Shown here: positions 8,400 through 17,595 of the stretch, one piece after another
How the letters are laid out: every line of letters begins with the position of its first letter
Numbering within the stretch: the first letter of the stretch is position 1
DNA from: Candidatus Dependentiae bacterium
Lineage (GTDB): Bacteria > Babelota > Babeliae > Babelales > Vermiphilaceae
DNA: 64,000 nucleotides
Direction of reading: 5' to 3'
Assembly (NCBI GenBank): GCA_026389015.1
Contig: JAPLIR010000028.1
Coordinates: 20,078-84,077 of the forward strand
Notes under the pieces: generated by a model
The model's input: only the letters and a program-made list of their open reading frames with translations
Databases searched by the model: none
What the model was told of the DNA's origin: nothing
Position numbers and translations under genes: made by a program

Positions 8400-9299
8400 A
8401 TGAAACATTCCAAAATAGCTATCATTGGTGCTGGACGCGTGGGAACGACAACCGCCTACGCATTAATGCTCAAAAATATTGCAGCGGAAATTTTATTAGT
8501 TGATGTCGACCCGATACGTTGCAAGGGAGAGTTTTTAGATCTTTCAGATGTACTCCCTTTCAGTTCCACTTCAATCGTAAGAGATGCGACCTTGCAAGAA
8601 GCAGCGCAGGCAGACATTATTATTATTACGGGAGGTAAAGCACAAAGTCCAGGGCAAACACGTCTTGATTTATTAAAAATTAATCTTAAAGTGATGGATG
8701 CCATTGTAGATGGCCTCGCATCATTAAATAAAAACGCTATTATTATCGTGATTAGCAATCCACTTGATATTCTCACACAACACATTCAGAATAAAAATAT
8801 TTTACCAAGAAACCAGATTTTTGGTTCAGGAACATTTTTAGATTCAACAAGGCTACAAGGCGCCCTGGGTCTTAAACTAAATGTTGCACCAAAATCGATC
8901 CATGCTTACATTTTGGGAGAACATGGGGATACACAATTTCCCGCATGGTCTTCTGCTTACTGTGATGGCAAATCAATTTCAGAATGCCTATCGCGTAATG
9001 AATTAGAACAAGTCGCGCAACAAACTAAACAAAAAGCATATGATATTATTAGTTGTAAAGGGTCGACCTTTTATGGCATTGCAAGTTGTGCAACCGCATT
9101 GTGCGAAAGTATCATCTTTAATCAAAAACAAGTTATTCCCGTTTCTTGCTATCAAGAAGATTTGGGAGTTTGTTTGAGTGTTCCTTGTGTAATAGGAGAA
9201 AAGGGAATAGTAGAACTATTCCCTTTATCGTTAAATGCACAAGAAAAAAATCAACTACAACAATCTGCTCAGAACCTCAAGGCTCTTATGCAACCGTAG
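8400..9299 (+). CDS. ldh: L-lactate dehydrogenase
   Basis: NAD-dependent 2-hydroxyacid dehydrogenase of the LDH/MDH family, interconverting pyruvate and lactate. The Rossmann motif is IAIIGAGRVGTT. The substrate loop reads AQSPGQTRLDLL, with glutamine at the position that separates lactate (Gln) from malate (Arg) dehydrogenases. The catalytic histidine is in ILGEHGDTQFPAWS and the family arginine/aspartate site in GSGTFLDSTRLQ. Length (299) is slightly short but complete. AAGGA precedes the start. The 3' end overlaps the convergent M16 gene by 14 bases. Activity as LDH rather than MDH rests on that single loop residue. Confidence 0.88.
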   Translation: MKHSKIAIIGAGRVGTTTAYALMLKNIAAEILLVDVDPIRCKGEFLDLSDVLPFSSTSIVRDATLQEAAQADIIIITGGKAQSPGQTRLDLLKINLKVMDAIVDGLASLNKNAIIIVISNPLDILTQHIQNKNILPRNQIFGSGTFLDSTRLQGALGLKLNVAPKSIHAYILGEHGDTQFPAWSSAYCDGKSISECLSRNELEQVAQQTKQKAYDIISCKGSTFYGIASCATALCESIIFNQKQVIPVSCYQEDLGVCLSVPCVIGEKGIVELFPLSLNAQEKNQLQQSAQNLKALMQP

Positions 9300-11861
9300 T
9301 GTCTTTATCAACACGACCAATTCTCAACGTCATTAAGGCATCCTTCTTAAGCACCTTATTTACCGCTGCAAGCATCGCTGGCAAATCAACTTTTTTAAGT
9401 TGCGCTGCACGATTATTAAAGAAATCAGCAGGAAAGTTAAAACGATCTAAGAACAAGAAGGTGCGCGCAGTACTTTGATTTGATTCAAAATTATTCATCA
9501 AAGAGTTAACTACAGCGTTACGTGCTTCGACCAGCTCTTCGGCGGTAATGGTATCTGCAACGTTCACCATAGTGTCGGTAATTGCTTTTTCAGCTTCTTT
9601 TAATCGATCAAGTGACACGATTGTTTTGACAAGAACCATGCCTGGTTGTTCATCCGCATTGGCAATCAACGATCCATTGATCGTATAAAACAATCCAGTT
9701 TGTTCGCGTAGTTGAAACAATTTTGAATGCAGCGAGCCCAAAGCCCCTGATCCAAAAATTTGATCGAACAACAACAACTTATCATAGTCAGGGTGCTTTC
9801 TATCGATTGAAAGTCCTGCGTAGCAGAGCACTACCTGATCTCTGTTGATAGGATAATTAAATTGCCCATCTTCAAGCGGCGCAAGTTCCGGGAAGTTAAT
9901 GCTCTCAACTTCTGGCCCTTGCCATTTGCCGATCGTTTTTTCTAATACTTTTTTAAGGTCGTAACCTTTAAGATCACCAACGATAGCGATTTTAGCGCCA
10001 TGAGGTGTAATGTATTTTTTATAGAAATCTACTAGGTCTTTTCTGGTTATTGAATCAACTGATTCTTTTGTCCCCAGCATGTTCTTGCTATAAGGGTGCC
10101 CCTTATACACACGCTCACGAATCAACTGCCCAGCAAAAGATGATGGCTCATCCCAAAAGTTTTTAATATCCGCATTAATTTGTGCACGAACTTTTTCGAT
10201 TTCGTCTTTATTAAAAATAGCCCGACTTAAAATTTCCTCTAAAATCTCTAGGCCTTTTTCAAGATCGCCGGCTAACATACTCATGGCAACCGTGCCCGGC
10301 ATAGCATTAAACGACATGCCGCGTGATTCAATTTCCTGTGCAAGCTCTATACCTGTATATCGCGCGTACGAGCTGACAAAATCTCTTGATCTTCTTCATC
10401 AGAATGCTTTTGTAATGCTGTCCAGAAAGGCTTTTCTCTTTCTGGGAGCGACAATACAGTGCCCATATGCATAACAGATGGCCTAAAGTAGTTTGCTAGC
10501 AACTCCTTAATATCTTGCCCAAGTTTTGGTGTAGGATTCTTGAGATAATTAAAGATATAGTTTTCATCGCCCGTGGCTAAGTAATGCTTGCCAATTGAGT
10601 AGGCTTGTTTTTCAGTGTTTTCTAAAACATTATAGAGTTTCATTTGCGCTTTTTTAACGGCACGGCTCAACTCTTGCTCGCTCACGCCATCTTTAATAAT
10701 AGCGTCAATTTCCGCCTGTATCATTGCTTGAATTATTGGAGCATCTGCCATATCTTTTGGTTCATACATAATAAAGAAAAGACTATGATCAAACAGATCC
10801 CAATACGAAGTTGATAGTGAAGTTGCTAATTGTTCTTCATCAACAATTTTTTTGTATAAACGTGAGCTTTTGCCTGATCCTAAAACCCAAGAAGTTAAAT
10901 CTAAAATTTGCTCATTTTTTTGCGCAATACCAGGGACAACAAAAACTAAAGCTTGCAATGGTTGTTGTACATCGCGATAAAGTGTAACTGCCTTTGAAGA
11001 TATACCCTGGTTAAGATAATGTTTATCTTTTTTGTAGGTAGGGTTAGCTGGAATTTCACCAAAATATTTTTCAGCTAGAGAGAACACTTCGTTGGCATCT
11101 ACATCACCAACAACCACTAAGGTAGCGTTGTTAGGTGCATAGTGTTTTTTATAGAACTTGGCCAAATCAGCGCCTCGCACATTCCATAAATCTTGTTTAT
11201 AGCCAATAATAGGATAATGGTATGGGTGATCAGGAAAAATAGCAGAAATTAATTCTTCTATTAAGCTTGACTGATAATCATCTTTATACATTTTTAATTC
11301 TTGAATAACCGCCTTCATCTCAGAATTAAGATGATCATCCTTAAATGCACAATTTAACATACAGTCGGCCATTATTGGTAAAGCTTCTTGCCAATGTTGC
11401 GTTGGAAAGTTAAACAAATACCCGGTATAGTCAAAAGAAGTAAATGCATTAATGCCGCCAGAAAGCATATGGGCAACAATGTTAATGTCGGATTCTGTAA
11501 GTTTTTTTGTGCCCTTAAAGATCATGTGCTCAATTAAATGGGCAATACCTTTTTCTCCACTTTTTTCATCTTTAGACCCAACATTATACCAAATTTGTAA
11601 TGAAACTTTTGGTATATTGTGAGCCGAATGGACTAAAATGGTCAAGCCATTCTTAAGGACCTTTTTATACACGGGGTTATTGCTCTGTATGTCTGTTGCC
11701 ATTTCTTTAGTATTCCTATCTGGTAATGTATCATTATTTTTTTGAGTTTGCTTTTTTTGCTCACTGCTCACAACGGTTTGCCGAGCAAAACACAATGCAT
11801 AACTACTGCACACAATAAATAGTATATGTATTTTACATAATAAATTAGTCCATTTCTTCAT
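9286..11861 (-). pseudogene. M16 zinc peptidase gene, apparently broken by an internal deletion and frameshift
   Basis: Two frames together resemble a two-domain insulinase-family peptidase. The first (10347-11861) has a signal peptide (KIHILFIVCSSYALCFA), the zinc motif HLIEH and the downstream glutamate (MKAVIQELK), and ends after a full M16 domain with SARTRDIQV-stop. The second (9286-10317 from its first ATG) is the second M16 domain. Its frame stays open upstream of that ATG, reading YARYTGIELAQEIESRG, so the ATG is internal to a conserved region. About 75-80 residues expected at the start of domain 2 are missing at the junction (about 10330-10360), and the frame changes there. Best read as a deletion that split one gene. 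Two independent proteins are possible but less likely. Confidence 0.7.
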
Positions 11862-12127
11862 AATAACTACAACCCTTTTTATGTATTGTTTCAATTTTTT
11901 AAAGAAATTAAACAAAGATATTAAACTCTGTTGTGCTTATCAACTACAAGAGAACTATCAAAATACTATGATCTGTATAAAAAACCAACAACTGATTTTT
12001 ATGATGCACTTAACAGCCTATCTCATAGATTTTATCTGAGATATTGATTTGTAAGACCCAAAATACCTAGAATACAAAAGAAATAAAATTACTTTATGGT
12101 TATGATTGGGAAAATCAGGAGAAAAAC

Positions 12128-12991
12128 ATGAAAAAAATATGGCTCAGTATCTTAACTCCCGCAGCTGCCGTTCTAAGCCTCTGTCTATTCTATCAAGAGA
12201 AAGACCAAATAGACTCATTAGAAACCTCCGTTGATGCTTCGTTAAGTCAAGATGACCAAACAATGAACACTCAAGAGGCAGCCAATGTTATCGATAATAT
12301 TACCAAGCAAATTACACAGTATAAAAAACAAATTAAAAATATTACTGATACAGCAATACAAAACGACTTTAGCTTGCTCAATGAACTAAAAAAAGCAACT
12401 GATCAACTCAATAAAATCAAAGACGAGTCTGGCATTACCGCATTAGAAACCAAAATAACACAGGGAGAAGATGAGGCGAATCAAGCTGCGGTGGCCGTTT
12501 ATAGCAAAGCATTTAATCCTGATACCAATATGAATTATTTTCGAGAAATCAACCAACAAGTGTATGCAGCAAAAAAAAGCATTAAGGACTCTCTAAGCAA
12601 GCTTGATACTTTAAAACGAGAGATAAAAGAGAAATTAACAAACTCTGATTGGCTGACGAAGATCCAAAAATATGGAACCGCAATTGACGCACAAACAACT
12701 AAAGAACAAACAGCAGTAACAGCGTTCACAAGTGGAATATTACAAGCAAAAGCAAATCTTATAGGCGCCCGCGCAAATGCTGCCACAAAGCTTGACCCAG
12801 CCGAACGATTCCTCAATGCAGTAAATCTTAAAATACTGAAAAAAGCTGCTGACACTTCAACTGAAAATAAAGTCAAAATTGATCTCTACGAAAATGCCAC
12901 AAGACAATTACAGTTAATATTGGAATTTATCAGAAACCCTAAAGTGGCCATGACCCTCACAGAAGAGCACCTTGCAGGTATAGATTCATAG
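12128..12991 (+). CDS. Secreted coiled-coil protein of unknown function
   Basis: 287 residues after a clear ribosome site (AGGAGA). A signal peptide (KKIWLSILTPAAAVLSLCLF) is followed by a Lys/Glu/Gln/Thr-rich, almost entirely helical region with heptad-like spacing (NVIDNITKQITQYKKQIKN; INQQVYAAKKSIKDSLSKL). There are no cysteines in the mature part and no catalytic motif. Likely a periplasmic or exported helical-bundle protein. It stands alone between the divergent M16 gene and comEC. Confidence 0.65.
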   Translation: MKKIWLSILTPAAAVLSLCLFYQEKDQIDSLETSVDASLSQDDQTMNTQEAANVIDNITKQITQYKKQIKNITDTAIQNDFSLLNELKKATDQLNKIKDESGITALETKITQGEDEANQAAVAVYSKAFNPDTNMNYFREINQQVYAAKKSIKDSLSKLDTLKREIKEKLTNSDWLTKIQKYGTAIDAQTTKEQTAVTAFTSGILQAKANLIGARANAATKLDPAERFLNAVNLKILKKAADTSTENKVKIDLYENATRQLQLILEFIRNPKVAMTLTEEHLAGIDS

Positions 12992-13108
12992 TCATTCATA
13001 CTTAATTGACATCAGCATTAAACAAATAGAAACTTTTTAAAAAATTTAAATATGGTATCATTGTAATGAAATGGTACCATATAATTTATATAGAATTTTC
13101 AAATAACT

Positions 13109-14251
13109 ATGTCGACATTATTATCCAAGCAGTTTGTTTCTTGCCAGATGCATCCGATTTTTTATATCACTGCACTATTTGCCTGTGGTATAGTGGCTCA
13201 GTCACAATCTGATCTGCCAATCTCGACTCTACTGTTTGCCATTATTATATGCACTTCTTGCGCTCTCTATAAAACTCTAAAAAATCCTAGTGCGTGGTTA
13301 ATGTGGGCATTACTGTTCGCATTGATATCAGGAGCGCTTTGCTACGAATCCCAAAAAGCAAACCATGAACTTGGCACCATAATTAACCTCAACACACCTT
13401 GCACAATCACTGGCACCATAACAAGCATTACGCCTCTTGAGCACCAACGATTAAAACAGTGCATTAATCTAGAAACCAAAACTATTCAGCAAGGCACCGG
13501 TACACCTGACCTGATCTATACTCGCAAAACCATTGCGTTTTACACAATGAAAAAAACGGACGCCAAAGTTCAAGATACCATTGAGCTTAAAAACGTGACC
13601 CTTAAGACAACTTCCAATAATGCCTACAATGACTATTTAATAAAAGAAAACATAGCCGCAACATTATTTTTACCAACCCTAGACTATACCCTAATTAATC
13701 GACCAATATATAGCCCGAGCCGTTGGTTATTTTATTACAGAGAATCACTCTTAAAACAATGTAAGGCGAAGCTTTCCTGGACAACAAGAGCATTATTTTC
13801 ATCAATTTTTTTGGGCAATAAATTTTGTGGAAAAAAACAGATGGAAAAATCAAAAGACTCATGCAAGGCATGGGGAATATCCCACTATCTTGCGCGATCT
13901 GGCCTGCATATGGTGATTTTTATTATAGTATGGCATATTTTACTCAGCCTGTTACTGATTCCTCTATTCTATAGAAATTTATTTCTTATTTTTTTGAGCA
14001 TGTTATATTACGTCCTTAGCTGGTCAAGTATTTCCTTTTTCAGAGCTCTTATTGGGTTTATCTTATTTAAAACATGCGCCCTCCTTAAAGTCCCCTCACA
14101 AGTATTCCATCTATTGACAATAGTCACCCTCATAGTGCTTGTCTATAATCCAATGCAACTTTTTTTCTTAGACTTCCAATTAAGTTTTGGACTAACATTT
14201 GCCCTTGCGTGGTTTAATCGCATACACAGCAAGAAGTTGCATGATAATTAA
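13109..14251 (+). CDS. comEC: ComEC/Rec2-family DNA-uptake channel, channel domain only
   Basis: Inner-membrane protein related to the natural-transformation channel ComEC. Residues 15-80 form membrane segments; residues 85-200 form the soluble OB-like N-terminal region; the competence domain starts near 225 with FSSIFLGNK and contains GISHYLARSGLHMVIF and FQLSFGLTFAL, the family signatures. It ends at residue 380, without the C-terminal metallo-beta-lactamase-like domain of full ComEC (700-800 residues). No clear Shine-Dalgarno precedes the start; the ATG at 13148 is an alternative. DNA uptake itself is inferred. Confidence 0.8.
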   Translation: MSTLLSKQFVSCQMHPIFYITALFACGIVAQSQSDLPISTLLFAIIICTSCALYKTLKNPSAWLMWALLFALISGALCYESQKANHELGTIINLNTPCTITGTITSITPLEHQRLKQCINLETKTIQQGTGTPDLIYTRKTIAFYTMKKTDAKVQDTIELKNVTLKTTSNNAYNDYLIKENIAATLFLPTLDYTLINRPIYSPSRWLFYYRESLLKQCKAKLSWTTRALFSSIFLGNKFCGKKQMEKSKDSCKAWGISHYLARSGLHMVIFIIVWHILLSLLLIPLFYRNLFLIFLSMLYYVLSWSSISFFRALIGFILFKTCALLKVPSQVFHLLTIVTLIVLVYNPMQLFFLDFQLSFGLTFALAWFNRIHSKKLHDN

Positions 14252-14337
14252 AAAATATTGATTATCTCTTTCGATATCACCTAGAATCGATCTAAGAAAT
14301 CTACTTGAACTTTATTTCTCTAGAAAAAAGGAGACCA

Positions 14338-15744
14338 ATGGTTATCAAGGAAATAAAAAAACTTAGTTATTATCTTTTTTATTTATTGTTTGTATGCACA
14401 ACACAATCACGCAATGAGGTTATTGATACAAAAACTCACGTAGAAAGATCTGTTTCTCATAAGGCCAACAGGGTGAAAGATTGGACCTTTATTGTTTATA
14501 TAGCTGCTGACAACAATTTGCGCAATTTTGCGGCACGCAACATAAAGCAAATGTCAGAGATTGGCTCCAATGATTTTCTTAATATTGCTGTCCAGCTAGA
14601 CATCAGAATTACCGGCAATAAAAAAATCACTCGCCGCTACTACGTAGAAAACAATAAAATTCTCCACGTCAATAGCGCTGACTCATCGTCACAACAAATG
14701 GATAGCGGTGACCCAAAGACCCTTGTATCATGTTGTAAATGGGCCATCGAAAATTATCCAGCACGTAACTATGCACTTATTTTATGGAACCACGGAACCG
14801 GCATAATCGATCCTGACATTGGCAGAATTGTTAATCCTGCTGAATTGTTTGTCTTCAACCCAAACATAAATAAATTTGAACTCGATCGTAGCATTGGCTT
14901 TTTAGACTGCATTAATGATATCGACTCAAAACTGTATAATGACTCCTGGCGCGGTATCTGTTGGGACGAATCAACAGGCAATTATCTAACTAATCAAAAA
15001 CTCGATAGCGCCCTTGCGGAAGTCACCCAAAAATTCTTAGGCGGCAGAAAGTTAAATATTTTAGGGTTTGATGCCTGCCTTATGGGAATGATTGAGATTG
15101 CGGAAATAGCAAAACAATACGCTCAAGTTATGGTCGGCTCTCAAGAAGTCGAACTCGGACCTGGCTGGGATTATCAAAGAGTTCTTGAGCCATTTCGCTC
15201 TGGATCAATTGATTACATAACATTCGCAAAACACATGGTTGATGTTTATGCTGAAACATATGGCAAAATTACCAATGATTACACACAGGCGGCAATAAAC
15301 TTGGACAGCATTGACGCCCTAGAAAACAATATCAATACCGTTGCAACATTATTAAGCGATGGCCTTCGACTACAGAAAAATGGCTCAGTTAAAAATGCAA
15401 TTCAAGCAAGCAAAAGCAAGTTGCTGTGCACCCATTTTGATGAACCAAGCTACATTGATCTGCACCACTTTTATACCAACTTGCTTGCAAATCTTAAATA
15501 CTTCACCTTCATCAATGAACAACAAGGGGCCAATATTAAAAAAACACTTGGCCAAGCCTTAGAGGATGGAAAAAACATCATAAAGTCGGTGGTTATTGCA
15601 AACCAAGCAGGCAAGAATTTAAGTCTCGCACAAGGAATCTCTATTTACTTCCCTGAACGACGCATACACTCCTCATATTATAAAACTTCTTTTGCAGCAA
15701 GCAATAAATGGGCAACCCTACTATCGCAATATCTTTTGCTATAA
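14338..15744 (+). CDS. Clostripain-family (C11) cysteine peptidase
   Basis: Secreted caspase-fold cysteine peptidase. The start is set at 14338, right after AAAAAGGAGACC; a longer reading to 14305 would use TTG. An N-terminal hydrophobic segment (LSYYLFYLLFVCTTQS) looks like a signal peptide. The catalytic dyad is visible: His in ALILWNHGTG and Cys in LNILGFDACLMGMIEIAE. The usual N-terminal IVYIAADNNL strand and the GSQEVELGPGWDY motif after the Cys also match clostripain. Cleavage after arginine is typical of the family but not shown here. A strong terminator follows at 15781. Confidence 0.88.
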   Translation: MVIKEIKKLSYYLFYLLFVCTTQSRNEVIDTKTHVERSVSHKANRVKDWTFIVYIAADNNLRNFAARNIKQMSEIGSNDFLNIAVQLDIRITGNKKITRRYYVENNKILHVNSADSSSQQMDSGDPKTLVSCCKWAIENYPARNYALILWNHGTGIIDPDIGRIVNPAELFVFNPNINKFELDRSIGFLDCINDIDSKLYNDSWRGICWDESTGNYLTNQKLDSALAEVTQKFLGGRKLNILGFDACLMGMIEIAEIAKQYAQVMVGSQEVELGPGWDYQRVLEPFRSGSIDYITFAKHMVDVYAETYGKITNDYTQAAINLDSIDALENNINTVATLLSDGLRLQKNGSVKNAIQASKSKLLCTHFDEPSYIDLHHFYTNLLANLKYFTFINEQQGANIKKTLGQALEDGKNIIKSVVIANQAGKNLSLAQGISIYFPERRIHSSYYKTSFAASNKWATLLSQYLLL

Positions 15745-15780
15745 AGAGGACGGTAAATCTTTACATAAGTAAGAACTATA

Positions 15781-15820
15781 AAGGTCGATGCTTAACAACC
15801 AAGCATCGACCTTTTTTTAT
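15781..15820 (+). terminator. Rho-independent terminator of the C11 peptidase gene
   Basis: A perfect 13-bp stem (15781-15793 with 15801-15813), a 7-base loop and a run of T directly after it. Confidence 0.9.
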
Positions 15821-15970
15821 TGAGTCAGCGCAAAACAATGCTGCTACCTCATAACACACCACCTCATTACAGCTACAACTGGTGAAATCCTAAAAACTAA
15901 GCTCGCACGCAACAGCAATTCAAATGGGAATTAACATCAGGCAATCAAAGCACAATGAATTCAGCCTGTG

Positions 15971-16014
15971 GTGGTGGATAAGTGGTGGATAAGTGGTGGA
16001 TAAGTGGTGGATAA
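15971..16014 (+). repeat. Four tandem 11-bp repeats, GTGGTGGATAA
   Basis: Four identical copies start at 15971, 15982, 15993 and 16004. The 11-bp period is close to one helical turn, so all boxes face the same side of the DNA. Each copy contains the DnaA-box-like GGTGGATAA. Confidence 0.95.
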
Positions 16015-16115
16015 CTCAAAGATCTATTTTTCAAAAGCATTACCGGAAAGCGCTAATCGATTAAAAAAACTTTAAAATCATCACTGGATAACACTATTGA
16101 TGAATCACAAAAAAG

Positions 16116-16157
16116 TTATCCACCAGTTATCCACCACTTATCCACCACTTATCCACC
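16116..16157 (-). repeat. Four 11-bp-phased TTATCCACC boxes, inverted relative to the first array
   Basis: Identical 9-mers start at 16116, 16127, 16138 and 16149, separated by the dinucleotides AG or AC. They are the reverse complement of the boxes at 15971-16014. A single further box follows at 16217-16225. Confidence 0.95.
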
Positions 16158-16451
16158 AGAGCATGACTCCAGTGATAAGTCTACTGGATCAGCTTAAAGT
16201 ATGCGTTAAAAAAAAGTTATCCACCAAAAACGGCCCCACCTATTATTATTATAAGCTTTATAAAGTTATATAAATAATAAATAAGCTCAAAACAAATTCC
16301 CTAAAAAAGAACTCTAAAAGCTTGATCGGGATAAGGCTTGAGATTAATATGAAAAGCATACTTTCATTTTTTATATCTTTTAGGTATACTCAAATATATT
16401 GTTGCAATAGAGCATCCAAAAATTAGATATCTTTATTAGTCGAAGGTCGCC

Positions 16452-17531
16452 GTGAAACTTGCTGATGTAATTGATGAACTCGTAGAAGAGAGAGGCCTTG
16501 ATAGGGCTGTTTTAAGTTCTATTATTGGCGAAGGAATGTATGCTGCTTATGAAAAGCGCTACCCAACCTTAACGCTACGTGTTGAATATGATAAAAAGTC
16601 TGATGAAATAGTTGTTCAGGTACAAAAAGAAGTTGTATCCACGGTTACGGATGAGGATCATCAGATCAGTGTAAAAAAAGCACGCTTTATCGATAAAGAT
16701 TGCGAAGCTGGTCAAATACTTTGGATTTCCTTTGATGGGAAAATTGGTCGTATCGAAATTTTGCGCGCCAAGCAAATCATTGCAAGTAAGATTCGTAAAA
16801 TTGAAGCTACGGCAATATTTGAGGAATTTAAACCTAAAGAAGGCACCATTGTTCACGGATCTATTCACAAGTGTGAGCGTGGTGGTGTAGTGGTTAAGAT
16901 GGGCGACAATCTTGCTTTCTTGCCAAAATCTCTTTCTATTCCAAGCGATAAGTGCATCGTTGGCTTCCCAATTAGGGCCTTGCTAAAGGAAGTTCTGTTG
17001 GAGCCGCGCAACGAAAATCAATTAATTCTTGATCGCGCTTCAGATTTATTTTTACAACGCTTGTTTGAGTTAGAAATTCCAGAAATTTTTGAAAAATTGG
17101 TAGAAATTAAAAGAGTGGTTAGAATTCCAGGCTATAAATCAAAAATAGCAGTGATATCTAATGACCACAATATCGATCCAGTTGGCACTTGTGTTGGTGT
17201 GGGCGGCAGTCGTATCAAACCGATTCTTAAAGAGTTGGGCGATGAAAAAATTGACGTTGTTGCATGGAATGATAACCTCGAGTTATTGGTAAAAAATGCA
17301 TTAAAGCCTGCTGAAATCAATCGAGTAGAAATTGTTGAAAATAATACAGCACACATTTGGCTCGATGAAGATCAGCGATCGCTTGCGATTGGTAAGATGG
17401 GCCAAAATATTTTATTGGCATCACGTCTGACTGGCATGAATATTCAATTGATGCAAACCGTTCCCTCCTCAACTGATGAGCGTTTTGCTAAAAATGAAGA
17501 AATGTACAATGATATTGAGGGCTTGGAATAG
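16452..17531 (+). CDS. nusA: Transcription termination/antitermination factor NusA
   Basis: RNA polymerase-associated factor controlling pausing, termination and antitermination. Domains in order: N-terminal polymerase-binding domain (about 1-125; LADVIDELVEERGLDRAVL, GMYAAYEKRY), S1 (about 133-195; GTIVHGSIHKCERGGVVVKM), KH1 (VGTCVGVGGSRIKPILKEL) and KH2 (RSLAIGKMGQNILLASRLTG). It stops after KH2 (359 residues), so it lacks the acidic repeats of gammaproteobacterial NusA, as in most bacteria. The start is GTG after AAGGT. It is followed 64 bases later by infB, the usual nusA-infB order. Confidence 0.95.
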   Translation: MKLADVIDELVEERGLDRAVLSSIIGEGMYAAYEKRYPTLTLRVEYDKKSDEIVVQVQKEVVSTVTDEDHQISVKKARFIDKDCEAGQILWISFDGKIGRIEILRAKQIIASKIRKIEATAIFEEFKPKEGTIVHGSIHKCERGGVVVKMGDNLAFLPKSLSIPSDKCIVGFPIRALLKEVLLEPRNENQLILDRASDLFLQRLFELEIPEIFEKLVEIKRVVRIPGYKSKIAVISNDHNIDPVGTCVGVGGSRIKPILKELGDEKIDVVAWNDNLELLVKNALKPAEINRVEIVENNTAHIWLDEDQRSLAIGKMGQNILLASRLTGMNIQLMQTVPSSTDERFAKNEEMYNDIEGLE

Positions 17532-17595
17532 TACTGCACCTATGTATATGATGTGTAATTGGGACCCAGAGTGAACAGAGGCAAGATAAATAACA

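Larger units (their letters stand above)
15971..16320. other. oriC: Candidate replication origin (oriC) with DnaA-box arrays
   Basis: Nine copies of TTATCCACC or its complement lie in a gene-free 700-bp interval: four in one orientation (15971-16014), four in the other (16116-16157) and one more at 16217-16225. Each differs from the consensus DnaA box TTATCCACA only at the last base. An AT-rich tract (about 16240-16320), a plausible unwinding element, follows. Phased boxes, opposed orientation and an adjacent AT-rich stretch are the layout of a bacterial origin. dnaA and dnaN are not adjacent, so a DnaA-titration locus is the main alternative. Confidence 0.7.

Noticed and set aside
15971..16157. 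Tandem short repeats as a CRISPR array
   Set aside because: Units are only 11 bp, adjacent with no unique spacers, and no cas gene is near; DnaA-box phasing explains them better.
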